A stretch of 64,000 nucleotides of DNA from Liolophura sinensis (lineage: Eukaryota; Mollusca; Polyplacophora; Chitonida; Chitonidae), in NCBI RefSeq assembly GCF_032854445.1, contig NC_088300.1, forward strand, positions 62,038,984-62,102,983. Reading direction: 5' to 3'. Position 1 is the stretch's first letter. Every line of letters begins with the position of its first letter. The notes beneath the pieces are model-generated. The model saw only the letters and a list, made by a program, of their open reading frames with translations, was not told the DNA's origin and did no database searches. Below, in pieces: positions 1 through 10,640 of the stretch. Both the position numbers and the translations under genes were made by a program.

Positions 1-393
1 CTCACTCACTCCATTCTTAAGCCTCACCATCCCTCACTCACTTTATTCTTCAGCCTCTCCATTCGTCACAAACTCTATTTTTCGGCCTCTCCATCCCTGA
101 CACTCTATTCTTCACCTTCTCTACGACTCACTCTATTCTTCACCTTCTCTATTCTTCACCTTCTCCATCCCTCACTCTGTTCTTCACCTTCTCCATCCCT
201 CACTCTATTCTTCACCTTCTCCACCCCTCTCTCTATTATTCACCTTCTCCATCTCTCACTCTATTCTTCACCTTTTCCATCCCTTACTCTATTTTTCACC
301 TTTTCTATCCCTCACTCTATTCTTCACCTTCTCCATCCCTCACTCTATTCTTCACCTTCTCCATCCCTCACTCACTCTATTCTTCAGCCTCTC
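1..393. repeat. 28-base pyrimidine-rich minisatellite
   Basis: Imperfect copies of a unit reading roughly ctcactctattcttcacct then tctccatcc run from the window edge. Adjacent units at 311 and 339 fix the period at 28. The right-hand copies are more uniform than the left-hand ones. The array continues off the left edge, so its full length is unknown. Non-coding. Confidence 0.85.
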
Positions 394-743
394 CATCGAT
401 TTCTCATGAACTTCATCTTTTACACATCCAATGATCCCTCATGAACTTCATTCTCACGCATCCAATGATCCCTCATGAACTTCATCCTTCACGCATCCAA
501 TGATCGCTCATGAACTTCATCCTCACGCATCCAATGATCGCTCATGAACTTCATCCTCACGCATCCAATGATCCCTCATGAACTTCATCCTTCACGCATC
601 CTATGATCCCTCATGAACTTCATCCTTCACGCATCCAATGATCGTTCATGAACTTCATCCTCACGCGTCCAATGATCACTCATGAACTTCATCCTCACGC
701 ATCCAATGATCGCTCATGAACTTCATCCTCACGCATCCAATCC
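394..743. repeat. 34-base minisatellite
   Basis: About ten copies of a unit starting gatccctcatgaacttcat and ending cacgcatccaat. Starts at 502 and 536 give a period of 34 (35 in copies with an extra t). It abuts the 28-base array and ends at a SINE. The short open frame from 682 is a product of the repeat and the SINE. Confidence 0.88.
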
Positions 744-744
744 T

Positions 745-887
745 CATTTCATTAGTTTTTACGCCGTACTAAAGAATATTTCACTAATACAACGGCGGCC
801 AGCATTATGGTGGGATGAAACCCGGCAAAGCCCGCGGGAAACCCATAACCGTCCGCAGGTTGCTGCAGACCTTCTCACGTACCCCTC
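745..887 (-). mobile_element. SINE-A, 5'-truncated
   Basis: Reverse copy of the SINE-A body. It has the tail segment tacgccgtactaaagaat, then cggcggccagcattatggtg, then a caggttgctgcagacctt block. The tRNA-like head is missing. No clear target duplication is seen. Confidence 0.85.
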
Positions 888-1404
888 TCTCTTATAGGAT
901 ACCAACGTGTAAATGTATTATGTAACCCCAAGAAACCATAACCACTTAACCACGACGGTGGCAAAGGCCTGAGTATGTCAAGACCAAGCTGTGTTGTTAC
1001 CGGCTAATCGAAAAGGCCTGGTGCAAACGTTCTTTTAACCAGGGTTAAAAGTGACACACATTTTTAAATGGCTTAGACTGTGGATGAACAAGTGTTGCTC
1101 TGAGACATGGCACACTGACTCAGTTTTGTTGGCTTTTGGTTCACTTCTTTTTTGCACCCGTAAAAGGCCTGTCTGTGTAATCATCTTAACATTCCTTAAT
1201 TTCGCCCCTTGGGACCGCGCGAGAGGCTCCACATGCCGACTTCTATCTTCACAGGCACAAATTCTGAAAAAAGGTTTTTAATTTAGATGTTATCTAAAGG
1301 CAAACGGTAACACAAGCGCAATGTGATCGTTGCCTGGATGTTAAATGATTAATGGCATCTCGGATCACGTGACAGATCTGTATAAACAACTGTGATTTTT
1401 CCAG
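888..1404. other. No gene recognised
   Basis: Unique-looking sequence. Short overlapping open frames occur on both strands near 1035-1281, but none resembles a known protein. The right end, a pyrimidine stretch ending ttttccag, could be a splice acceptor for the exon that follows. Confidence 0.5.
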
Positions 1405-1506
1405 GCTGCAGCAGAAGAAGGGAGAGAGTTGGTGATAAACGACTGGCGCTCTGTCGTGGACATCTTGAATGAATTTGTCTCATGTTATGAGCGATATGAA
1501 AGAAAA
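1405..1506 (+). CDS. Candidate internal coding exon, unknown protein
   Basis: A 102-base segment lies between a good acceptor (ttttccag) and a donor (gtatgt). Only one of the three forward frames is open across it. It encodes 34 residues, beginning AAAEEGRELVINDW and ending CYERYERK, a charged helical-looking composition unlike the noise around it. An in-frame stop sits 9 bases before the acceptor, as expected for intron. The exon is a multiple of three, so it would be symmetric. I do not recognise the family and see no partner exon in the window, so any host gene would have long introns or lie mostly outside. Chance remains possible because the segment is short. Confidence 0.35.
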
Positions 1507-1848
1507 GTATGTCTGGCCTTTTTATGCTGTGCTAATTCTTGCAGCCTACCCAACTAGGCCGTCTCTGTGACCGGGTTGATATGTCACTTCAAACGGAGGG
1601 GAGGGGACTCTACAGATGAGCAAAATACTTGATCGTAGTGAAAAAAAAAAACAAAACAAAAAAACACTCAACGGCATGCTTTTCATTTTCATGGTTAAAG
1701 CGCTTTTCAAACACCCATATGCTTTACACTTTGGTAATCCTTTAAATGCATTTATGGAATGTCTTCTTAACGCTGTATAACCCGTTTGCACCCTGCTTCG
1801 GCGAATTTATAGTTTAAAACCAGACGCATCCATAACTCAGCAGACAAT
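1507..1848. other. No gene recognised
   Basis: Would be intron if the preceding exon is real. Contains an A-rich run near 1640-1665. The frame on the reverse strand (1546-1791) has no recognisable protein features. Confidence 0.5.
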
Positions 1849-1862
1849 ACGAACAGAATTTT

Positions 1863-2130
1863 AGGGGCCTCCGTGGCTCAGTTGGTTAGCGCGCTCGCGC
1901 AGCGATGACCCCAGAGCCTCTCACCAATGCGGTCGCTGTGAGTTCAAGTCCAGCTCATGCTGGCTTCCTCTCCGGCCGCACGTTGGAAGGTCTTGCAGCA
2001 ACCTGCGGATGGTCGTGGGTTTCACCCGCACTCTGCCCGGTTTCCTCCCACCATAATGCTGGCCGTCGTCGTATAAGTGAAATATTCTTGAGTACGGTGT
2101 AAAACACCAATCAAATAAATAAATAAATAA
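1863..2130 (+). mobile_element. SINE-A, full length, tRNA-derived head
   Basis: A complete copy. The tRNA-like head begins ggggcctccgtggctcagtt (A-box region) and holds a B-box-like gagttcaagtcc. The body follows, with the conserved cggtttcctcccaccataat block. The 3' end is cggtgtaaaacaccaatc plus an (aaat)n tail. Direct repeats flank it: acgaacagaatttt at 1849-1862 and acgaacataatttt at 2131-2144, one mismatch in 14, typical of LINE-driven retroposition. The head implies an internal RNA polymerase III promoter. It is the 5' half of the composite that was copied to 4981-5505. Confidence 0.93.
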
Positions 2131-2214
2131 ACGAACATAATTTTCACATTTTGACGTTAATGATATCATCCGTACCACTGCACCTCTAATATGCGCGGCT
2201 CATATACTGACAAA

Positions 2215-2384
2215 GCTCATGTTGGCTTCCTCTCCGGCCGTAAGTGGGAAGGTCTCCAGCAACCTGCGGATGGTCCTGGGTTTCGCCCGGCTCTGCCCGG
2301 TTTCCTACCATAATGCTGGCCGCCGTCGTATAAGTGAAATATTCTTGAGTACAGCGTAAAACGCCAATCAAATAAATAAATAAC
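2215..2384 (+). mobile_element. SINE-A, 5'-truncated, own target duplication
   Basis: Starts inside the body (gctcatgttggcttcctc) without the tRNA head and ends in an (aaat)n tail. Perfect 12-base repeats tatactgacaaa flank it at 2203-2214 and 2385-2396, so it is an independent truncated insertion. About 60 bases of unique sequence beyond the upstream SINE's target repeat separate the two. Both SINEs and the spacer moved together to 4981-5505. Confidence 0.9.
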
Positions 2385-2396
2385 TATACTGACAAA

Positions 2397-2697
2397 AGGT
2401 GTATGTTTTTTTTGTTAGGTCCGAAATGCATACATGTATTGAGTCTTGGGGGCATGAGTCAGTAAAAGACATCAAATATACTTTTGACTCGAATATTTGC
2501 AGTTTCAATAGATTATAGTACATTTTATATATATTTAATTTATTTGCTTGAGTTTAACGCCGACAGAAACTACATGTAGGAATGGTCATAGTAAAACAAC
2601 GACCTAGCTTTGGTAACTAAGTGCAAACTGTTTCCACGTTTCAAGCAAATATTCCTACTTGTGGAAGGAGTTCAAGCTGTACGACATAATGATGGAA
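2397..2697. other. No gene recognised
   Basis: AT-rich unique sequence between SINEs; nothing identifiable. Confidence 0.5.
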
Positions 2698-2955
2698 CAG
2701 TGAGTGAGCGATTTGCTTGGGGGTTAACGTCCTACTTAACAATTTTTCTGTCATATGACGACGAAGGAATCCTTAGAGTGCATGTAATGTGCCTTCTTGT
2801 GGCAGGGCGGATTTCTACCGCTCTTTTATCTAGTGCTGCTTCACTGAAACGCCTTACCGAAGGCAAGTAAGCTGCCCCGTTTGAGCCATTATACTGATAC
2901 GGGTCAGCCAGTAGTTGCACTATCCCCTTCATGCTGAACGTCAAGCGAGGATAAC
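2698..2955 (-). mobile_element. SINE-B, 5'-truncated
   Basis: Reverse copy of a second SINE family. It carries the 3' end (gtgagtgagc...gtcatatgacgacg on the plus strand), the central block ctagtgctgcttcactga and the region ttgcactatccccttcatgc. The tRNA head seen in the 5519-5887 copy is missing. Confidence 0.85.
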
Positions 2956-3808
2956 GATGGAAGACAAGTGACCCAGTTGTAATATAACGGCTGACCGGTT
3001 AATAATTTCCTGTACTGTAATGCAACGTGTGATGACAGTTATCTAAGAACTTGTAAAAGGGACAGACATAATTATCTCGTCTCGCCTGGACGAACGAGAT
3101 ATTTAGCCAACAGGAATACAACTAGTCTTTAACTACAGTACCTAACAAAACGCTGATACCAAGTGCTTAACGTCATTTTTGAATAAAAGAGAAATTCTCT
3201 TAATGTTAAAATTGGAATAGTTTCTAAGTTTTATAATACAAAACATGTCAAATGTTTTAAAATTTGAGTTCCAACATTTGAGGTTCCATGCTCCTCCAAT
3301 GCCAAAATATTGGATTTAGCAGTATTAAAGTCGTATATAGTATTTCAAGGAGGAAGTGTACTAGCAAACATTGCGGGTAGAGGACAGGAAGGTGGGCTTA
3401 TGTGACTGATCTTTAAAACGGCTAATTATATCTGATTCAAGCGAAATGTAAAGATGTTACCGGAGCGAGGTACCCTTATTCATCGTCCGGACGAGATATT
3501 TTGTTTTATTCTTTATGGCCCTTTACATCTCCTTACTTATCCTTACCGTTATACCAAATGGAGACTTGGACATTTGTTGTACTTCCTTCCCTTCAGCGGT
3601 CTCATGTAATGCCATATAGTGCATGTATACTAGGACTGGATATGTTGATATAAAATCTGGTGCCTTCCACATGCGTGTAGTTCAGTACAACATCAGTCCA
3701 ACGAATATTTCGGCATTTTGACACCTAAGACTAAAAAATAAAAATTTAAAAAAAAAAGCCATCGGCACTGAAAGCTATGTGTAAAATTCTCGAGCACCAT
3801 GTTAAATT
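2956..3808. other. No gene recognised
   Basis: AT-rich, with many stops in all frames. The only simple repeat is a short A-rich stretch near 3735-3760. Confidence 0.5.
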
Positions 3809-3880
3809 TGTTTATTTACTTGATTGGTGTTTTACGCCGTACTAAAGAGTATTTCACTTAGACGAGGGCTGCCAGCAACG
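3809..3880 (-). mobile_element. SINE-A 3' fragment
   Basis: About 70 bases: the tail tttacttgattggtgtttta, then cgccgtactaaagagtattt, then a degraded ggctgccagcaacggtg. An old truncated copy. Confidence 0.7.
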
Positions 3881-3949
3881 GTGTTAAAGAGCAATTACAT
3901 GGACTAAAAGGGCCCACTTAACTGCAAATTATAGGACTTCTATATAGAG

Positions 3950-4545
3950 GTTAAAGTTGGAGAAAACATAAAAATGACAGAAAGTTCAGACGAAAGAGTG
4001 CGTAAAGTTATTCCTAAATGTGGTCTTCAATATTTTTTCCGATTTTTCCTTAAGGAGAAAAAGACATTTGAAAATAATTTTTACAGGTGGGTATTAAGGA
4101 TCACCTTTTGGTATCTATAGTCTTTGTTTAATAATGTCATAAATGAAGATGTAACACAGGTTTAATAAATATTTTTGCTCTAGAATTTGTTCTTTTCAGT
4201 TAACAAATGTATTAAACCTCAATTTGGATCATATTTAAATTTTTAATATGTTTATAAATATTATCATAATTTAGGTTAAACGTATATGTTTTGATATAAA
4301 CAATAAATATGCATTCAAATAAATTTATTCGACAAGCATCACATCCTTATTTAGAACATTATTATGCAACAACGATAAATACCAAAAGTTGGTCCCAATA
4401 CCCACCATACAAATTTTTTTTCAAATACCTTTTTCTCTTGAAAAAAAATCCCCCAAAATATTGAAGATCATATTTGCAAATAAGTTTTGACGCTCTTTCA
4501 TCTGATTTTGGCATAATTTTTATGTTTTCTTCTCCTTTAAGCATA
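3950..4545. repeat. Imperfect long inverted repeat (foldback)
   Basis: The segment at about 3950-4130 matches the reverse complement of about 4365-4545, roughly three quarters identical by eye. Shared landmarks read in one direction are ggagaaaacataaaaat, gatgaaagag/gacgaaagag, cttcaatatttt and ggtgggtatt. An AT-rich loop of about 230 bases lies between. Conceptual translation of both arms gives a similar pattern (DERxxKxIxK, then LQYF), so the arms may be relics of coding sequence inside a mobile element. No family is recognised and no target duplication was found. Confidence 0.6.
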
Positions 4546-4968
4546 ATATAAACTTGTGTCGTCTGCTGTGAGCTGTGACCAAAACTTAGAACTCTGAGGC
4601 AGGGCCCGCATGGATATAGACCCATAGCTACTTATAGTGACCGAGGGATGTATACCGGCCATCGATCTTATAGGCCTACTGTTTTCGTCACGAAAGTATT
4701 TCCACGTAAAAAAAAATATCGCTATTGGGAATGTCAAACGGCGATATTGCGAGTGGATATCAACCGGTTAGACTTACATGCGACTGTATTATTGATGACC
4801 GGTAGTGCATTTAATTCGTTATAGGTCTTTTCAAGGGCCTACAAGTGTATTTACTTTTACTAGATTTCATGCAATACAGGCCCTAAAGATTATTTTTTGC
4901 ATGTTTATAATGGCGATGTTGTAAACTGGTGACCAAGGAGTGCAGTTTAATACAGGAACTGTCGAAAT
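4546..4968. other. No gene recognised
   Basis: AT-rich unique sequence leading to the insertion site of the composite SINE; its last bases include the left target-duplication copy at 4969-4980. Confidence 0.5.
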
Positions 4969-4980
4969 GAATTTTTTAGA

Positions 4981-5505
4981 TTTTGATTTGATTTGATTGG
5001 TGTTTTACGCCGTACTCAAGAATATTTCACTTATACGACGGCGGCCAGCATTATGGTGGGAGGAAGCCGGGCAGAGCCGGGCGAAACCCAGGACCATCCG
5101 CAGGTTGCTGGAGACCTTCCCACTTACGGCCGGAGAGGAAGCCAACATGAGCTTTGTCAGTATATGAGCCGCGCATATTAGAGGTGCAGTGGTACGGATG
5201 ATATCATTAACATCAAAATGTGAAAATTCTGTTCGTTTATGTATTTATTTATTTGATTGGTGTTTTACGCCGTACTCAAGAATATTTCACTTATACGACG
5301 ACGGCCAGCATTATGGTGGGAGGAAACCGGGCAGAGTGCGGGTGAAACCCAAGACCATCCGCAAGTTGCTGCAAGACCTTCCAACGTGCGGCCGGAGAGG
5401 AAGCCAGCATGAGCTGGACTTGAACTCACAGCGACCGCATTGGTGAGAGGCTTCTGGGTCATTACGCTGCGCTAGCGCGCTAACCGACTTAGCCACGGAG
5501 GCCCC
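4981..5505 (-). mobile_element. Composite retroposon: SINE-A + spacer + truncated SINE-A
   Basis: Reverse complement of the two-SINE block at 1863-2384, including its otherwise unique spacer (here about 5153-5223) and the earlier target-repeat sequence acgaacagaatttt. Read on the minus strand it starts exactly at the first SINE's head (ggggcctccgtggct) and ends in the second SINE's A-rich tail. Perfect 12-base repeats gaattttttaga flank it at 4969-4980 and 5506-5517. The simplest reading is read-through transcription from the first SINE's promoter into the second SINE's tail, then reverse transcription of the whole as one unit. A common third source locus is possible. Confidence 0.9.
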
Positions 5506-5518
5506 GAATTTTTTAGAG

Positions 5519-5887
5519 TGAGTGAGTGAGTGCTTGGGGTTTAACGTCGTACTCAACAATTTTTCAGTCATATGACGACGAATGAATCACTAGGGTGCAT
5601 GTACGTGTAATGTGCCTCCTTGTTGCAGGACGGATTTCCACCGCTCTTTTATTTAGTGCTGCTTCACTGAGACGACTTACCGAAGGCAAGTAAGCCTCCC
5701 CGCCCGAGCCATTATACTGATACAGGTCAACCAGTCGTTGCACTATCCCCTTCATGCTGAACGCCAAGCGAGGAAGTTACAACTTCCTCTTTTTAAAGTC
5801 TTAGGTGTGACTCGATCAAGGATTGATCCTGGATCTACCGGTCCCGAAGCGGACGCTCTACCAACTGTGGTATCCGGGCCGGTCAAA
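5519..5887 (-). mobile_element. SINE-B, near full length with tRNA-like head
   Basis: On the minus strand the head reads gaccggcccggataccacag, then ttggtagagcg (A-box region), with ggatcaatcc as a B-box-like element. The body carries ctgcttcactgag in reverse. The 3' end is catatgactgaaaaattg, then cccaagcactcactcac. Flanking attttttagag repeats at 5508-5518 and 5888-5898 overlap the composite's target repeat, so two elements used the same site in succession. Confidence 0.92.
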
Positions 5888-5898
5888 ATTTTTTAGAG

Positions 5899-6660
5899 GT
5901 TGCCTCCACCTAGCCTATGTACAAAATTTGATGTTTCATATCCCATTTATATTCCTTCTAGGTGTTGAACCCTAGACTGGGGCTAGATCATCTAGAGACC
6001 GAGCGTTTAGCATTAAGGTGTAAGTAAGTGAAGAAGTCAATGTTCTCTTAAATCTTCATTCCGGCATTCAAGACCTCACTCAAGGGAGACAACTATAGCA
6101 ATTTATGTTCTATGCCTAAAATTAATTCCCTTGTCTCACTTCGTTTCCAGCCACGTGTTGAATCACGGCTTCATGAGACTTTCGCGTGCCAACTATAATA
6201 TTACATTGTCGTTTCAACACTTTAACAGATGTTCATCTCAAAACTGATCAAGATAACGAGCATTCCGGGAAATGAGCAGACATTTTCTTGTAAGTCCAAA
6301 TGAAATACTGTCTGGAAGGACGGAATTAGTACGCTGGCCTAAGTGTAGGCCTAAGTTATCGCCTACCGATATTCCAGTGAAATTCGGCTTCAGGGAAATA
6401 ATTTGATGGGATATAAACCAGTACATCTATAAACTGCAATGCTGGTGGGTGGCTAGGCATAGGGACCTAGAAGAACTAATGTAGCAGAGTGTACAGAGAT
6501 ATTTGGCTAATACTCTAGGGGCAGAATACTTAAATACTAATATATGTGGTTCAGGTTATCCTGATAACTAACAGTCTCTTCCTGGTATTGGAAAGGAGAT
6601 ATGTATGTACAACTGCATAGTGAATAAGCTAATTCCATGTGTCGTTATTTTATTGTATTG
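5899..6660. other. No gene recognised
   Basis: Unique-looking sequence. The minus-strand frame at 6238-6426 shows no recognisable features. Confidence 0.5.
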
Positions 6661-6795
6661 GGTTATTTATTTATTTGGTTGGTGTTTTACGCCGTACCCA
6701 AGAATATTTCACTTATACGACGACGGCCAGCATTATGGTTTGAGGAAACCAGGCACAGCCCGGGGAAAACCCACGATTATCCGTCTAACCACGGT
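6661..6795 (-). mobile_element. SINE-A, 5'-truncated
   Basis: Tail (ttta)n, then ttggttggtgttttacgccg and cgacggccagcattatggtt; ends after the acccacgattatccgt block. No head. Confidence 0.87.
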
Positions 6796-8461
6796 ACTTC
6801 CGTTCCCTCCACCCATAAAACAGGCCACCATCGTACAAATGAACAATTTGTGACTATGGCGTATGAAATGATTACTTGTATAACTGCCGCTGCCAGCTTC
6901 GTTTTTCTATTCATTTAAGAAAAGGTTGTGAATCTCATCTATATTAATTGCCAATATTAAAGGAAAAGGAATTAAATCATGTTTAATAATATCGGTCTTT
7001 TGGGCAACAGTTTGAGGAGATCTTAAGTTTGCTTTCAGTTGTATTATGTGGTATTGTTATGTGCACAACTGCCGTCAGCTTCTAAATTTAGCTTGCCACT
7101 GTTTACTTATGCTGAGTTCAGGGCCTGCTGTCTGCCTCTGTCTTCAATGTTCCAGAATACCCACAGTTCGGGGCCTGTTTGTTTACAACAAGTGTTCAAG
7201 AATTTTCTTATTCTAGAAAATTTCACCAGTCTATATAAGACCTGTGAAAGCAGGTCAAAGGAGGAGAAAGGAGAATTATTGAGAGTTTTGGATGCTTTCG
7301 CTATGTGTTACTTTAGTGGGCCTTTTTGTGCTGAATTTTGGTGTATTTATAGCCTCTGGCTTTGTTATGTCATATCTCCACCGAGCACTTGTTCAGTGTG
7401 AACTTGTATATTTAATTTGTGCTCTTGTGTACACAGCGCTTATTAGTACACGGACCCTGTCTATGGAATTTTGTGTATATTTCGTTATACGCTCAGTTAT
7501 ACTGTGGATTTTCCCTCTTATGAATATTGCCTGTGTGCAATTTTTAAGCATTGTGGAGTATATGCGCCCGTTTGGACTTGACACCGTTGTACATGTAAGT
7601 ACTTTAGTATTTGTATAGATACTGCTATCCTTTCTTGTTAAACATAAGTACTTTAGTACTTGTAAAAGTCTTGTTATCTGTTCTTGTTAAACCTAATGAA
7701 TTGTTGTAAAATAAAATCTGCTGGTTTCGGTTACTTTTTGTGCGGCTAAACTGTCGTGTATTTCGAACAAGCCATCTCTTTATAATACAGACAGTTTGGG
7801 TCGTAACAGGTATACTTATGCTTCAACTTAATTTACTGTAAGCAAGGTTGCTTTGATTAAAAATATAGATTTTGTGTATTTGAAACATTACGTTTTCTCA
7901 CAAATCTATGTTGGATTTATTAAAGAAGAAATAATTCACTAATCCCATCAGAGATACGAAGTATTAGACACTAGACACCTGGAAACTATCCGCGTATGTG
8001 GTTGTGGTATAGGTGGTGATGGGGGCGGGGGAACTGTATGCTATGTGTGTAAGTTGAAAATTCGAAGAAACAGAGTCCATATTAGAATGTCGCAGAATTA
8101 TTCCAGCTTCATTTGGAGCGATGCAGCCTCTCGTAAACAGAACACACATTTGATGACACTGTTAACTGCACGCAGCCTTGCAGTGGCTTATTCCACTCCT
8201 TAAACTTAACCTTTGATAGATATAACTGATGCTAGCAAATCTGTCGCATTTACACAACAGAATAAGCTATTCCATCCACACCTATATCGGTCTTATGTAT
8301 GCAAACTGTAGCATAGCCGCGAATATACACCACCTGGAAATAGCGTTGATGTTCCACTTTTATGCATGCATTCGGGCTTGGAAGTATAAATTGGAGAGTT
8401 TTATATACCCTGAGGGATGCGGGATGAGGGAAATGTTTGGTATAGAGGTGTACAATATGTA
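6796..8461. other. No gene recognised; two hydrophobic open frames
   Basis: The longest non-repeat frames of the window lie here: 7039-7401 (120 codons) and 7292-7618 (108 codons), overlapping on the plus strand. Both are rich in Phe, Leu, Cys and Tyr, as expected for random AT-rich DNA, and neither resembles a known family. An aataaa polyadenylation-type hexamer lies about 90 bases downstream, near 7711. I do not call a gene. Confidence 0.45.
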
Positions 8462-9790
8462 GACATAGACTGAATGACATGAACCAAGCAGTCCGAGCCT
8501 ATACTGATCAGACAGGAATCTGTATGGACAGGGTACACAGAGACTACTTCAACCAAGCAGTTTGACAGATGTGTATATAACGCAATATATTGTGATGACA
8601 GGAACCAAAAGGTGCGGTTTTGAAGAAATACACTAAGATACCATGAACCAAGTGGCCCGACAGAGATCTGTGTGGCGGAATATACTAAGATAACATGAAC
8701 TAAGCGACCCGAGAGAGGCCTATATGGCACAATAAACTAAGATACCATGAACCAAGTGGTCCCATAGAGATCTAGATTGTAGAATATGCCAAGACTAAGA
8801 TAACATGAACCAATCGACCCGACAGAGGTCGTATGGCCGAATACACTAAGATAACATGAACCAAACCTGCCGGCAGAGGTCCATATGGCATAATACACAA
8901 AGATACCATGAAATCCGATAGAGATCTATATTGTAGAATAGGCCCACACTAAGATAACATGAACCATGCGACCCGACAGAGGTCTGTAAGGCCGAATGCA
9001 CTAAGATACCATGAACCAAGCGACACGACAGAGGTCTATATTAAGTAATACACTAAGATACCATGAAGTCCGATGGAGATCTATATTGCAGAATAGGCCT
9101 ACACTAAGATAACATGAACCAAGCGACCCGACAGAGGTCTGTATGGCACAATACAGTAAGATACCATGAACCAAGTGGTCAGATAGAGGTCTACCTGGTG
9201 GAGTACGCTAAAATCATATAAACGATGCCGGATTCCACCGAAATATCAAATTGGCTGACCAAGCGACAAGATGGTGGTGTATATGGCAGAGAACCTATAG
9301 CGGTCAGACACATGTTTACATGGACAGAGTACACACACGTGGCTTGAGGCAGAGATGTAGGCCCATATGAACAGAGCACACTCGTGTGGCGTAAAACAAG
9401 CGGTGAGGCAAATATATAGGCCTATATGAACAAAGTAGACTCACGTTGCGTAAAGCAAATGGTGAGGCAGAGATGTATATGAACAAAGTGCACTCACGTG
9501 GTGTGAAGCAAGCGGCGAGGCAAAGATGTACGCCTGTATAAACAGAGTACGCTCAGGTGGCCTAAAGCAAACGGTCATACCGACAGAGGTGAATGAACAG
9601 AGTACAGTCACGCGGCCTAAAGCAAACGGTTATACAGACAGAGATGTATGAACAGAGTACACTCACATATGATGTGAAGCAAATGGTCAGAGAGAGGTGC
9701 ATATGAACAGAGCACACTCCCATGATGTGTATTCAGACAAACATAGGTGCATGTACAGAGTACACTGGGTTAGCTTAGACAGCTCGGCCA
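8462..9790. repeat. Decayed ~54-base minisatellite, two subfamilies
   Basis: Up to about 9230, units resemble aagataccatgaaccaagc, then gacccgacagaggtctgt and a short linker to the next cactaagata. From about 9270 the unit changes to gaggcagagatgtatatgaa, then cagagtacactcacg and a gtgaagcaaacggt segment, at a similar spacing. Indels make the period drift, so this is an old array. Confidence 0.8.
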
Positions 9791-10519
9791 GACAAGCACG
9801 TGTACATATATTACGTACGGATAATGTTTAGTTAATGAGCCGGACAAATGTGTTTATAGGTGGCCTGCTTTAATAGAGCTCTTCATAATATACGAGGGTA
9901 AGAACATTGACATTTGGAGCAGCCTCGGGCATGCTGAGAGAGATTTCAGTCTGCCCTTATTCGGACAGTATTTATAATGATTGAGTATATCCATTACCTC
10001 GGATAACAAGCACCGATTTTTTGCTGGCTTCATAAACATGCCCTCTTGTAAAATTCGCCGCAGTACCCGAGTGTTTTATGAGGTCTTAATGGCAGATGAT
10101 AACCGCAGATGACGATGTATGTCTGAGACGCCTGCTATGCGGGCATGGAGCACACATCATCTACAGTTTACCCCTGGATACCGTATTAAACGTACCAGAT
10201 GAAACGTTGAGATTTATGGTGCTGACAGCTCTGGTCGACTAAACATCTTCTTTGCTGATTTAAACACTGACTATACTGCGATGTTATAGCGCGAGTGATT
10301 TTTTTTCTGCCTATATCCTGTGAATCTGATCCATTCTGTCGACAGTGAAGAATCGTACTGTTAGAGGATTGTTGGGGTTTTCTATAGAAAGTGATATAAT
10401 ATTGTTATATCATTATTTATTCCGTTATCATCATACAAAAGTCACTACTGCTTGGATCATGTGATTAGCAAGTAATTTTGTACTGTTTTCGCTAATCGTG
10501 CTCTTAAAAGGTTATGATT
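9791..10519. other. No gene recognised
   Basis: Unique sequence with one poly-T run near 10300. No coding or RNA feature seen. Confidence 0.5.
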
Positions 10520-10640
10520 TATTTATTTAATTATTTGAAGAATACAAATATTTCACTTATTCGACGGCGGCCATCATTATGGTGGGAGGAAACCAGGCAG
10601 AGCCCGCGGAGCGAAACCGACGACCATCCGCATGTTGCTT
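10520..10640 (-). mobile_element. SINE-A, 5'-truncated, diverged
   Basis: (ttta)n tail, a degraded 3' end, then ttcgacggcggccatcatta and a gaccatccgcatgttgc block. Confidence 0.8.

Noticed and set aside
1864-1935. A tRNA gene
   Set aside because: A- and B-box-like sequences are present, but the segment continues into a repeated SINE body and recurs across the window; it is a SINE head. The same holds for the SINE-B heads near 5820-5884 and 39850-39912.
4537-4737. TADDT string on the minus strand resembling the reverse-transcriptase YADD box
   Set aside because: No supporting motif before or after it in the frame; short chance match.
7039-7618. Two overlapping plus-strand frames of 120 and 108 codons
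   Set aside because: Composition is that of random AT-rich DNA (Phe, Leu, Cys, Tyr), the frames overlap, no family is recognised and splice or start context is weak.
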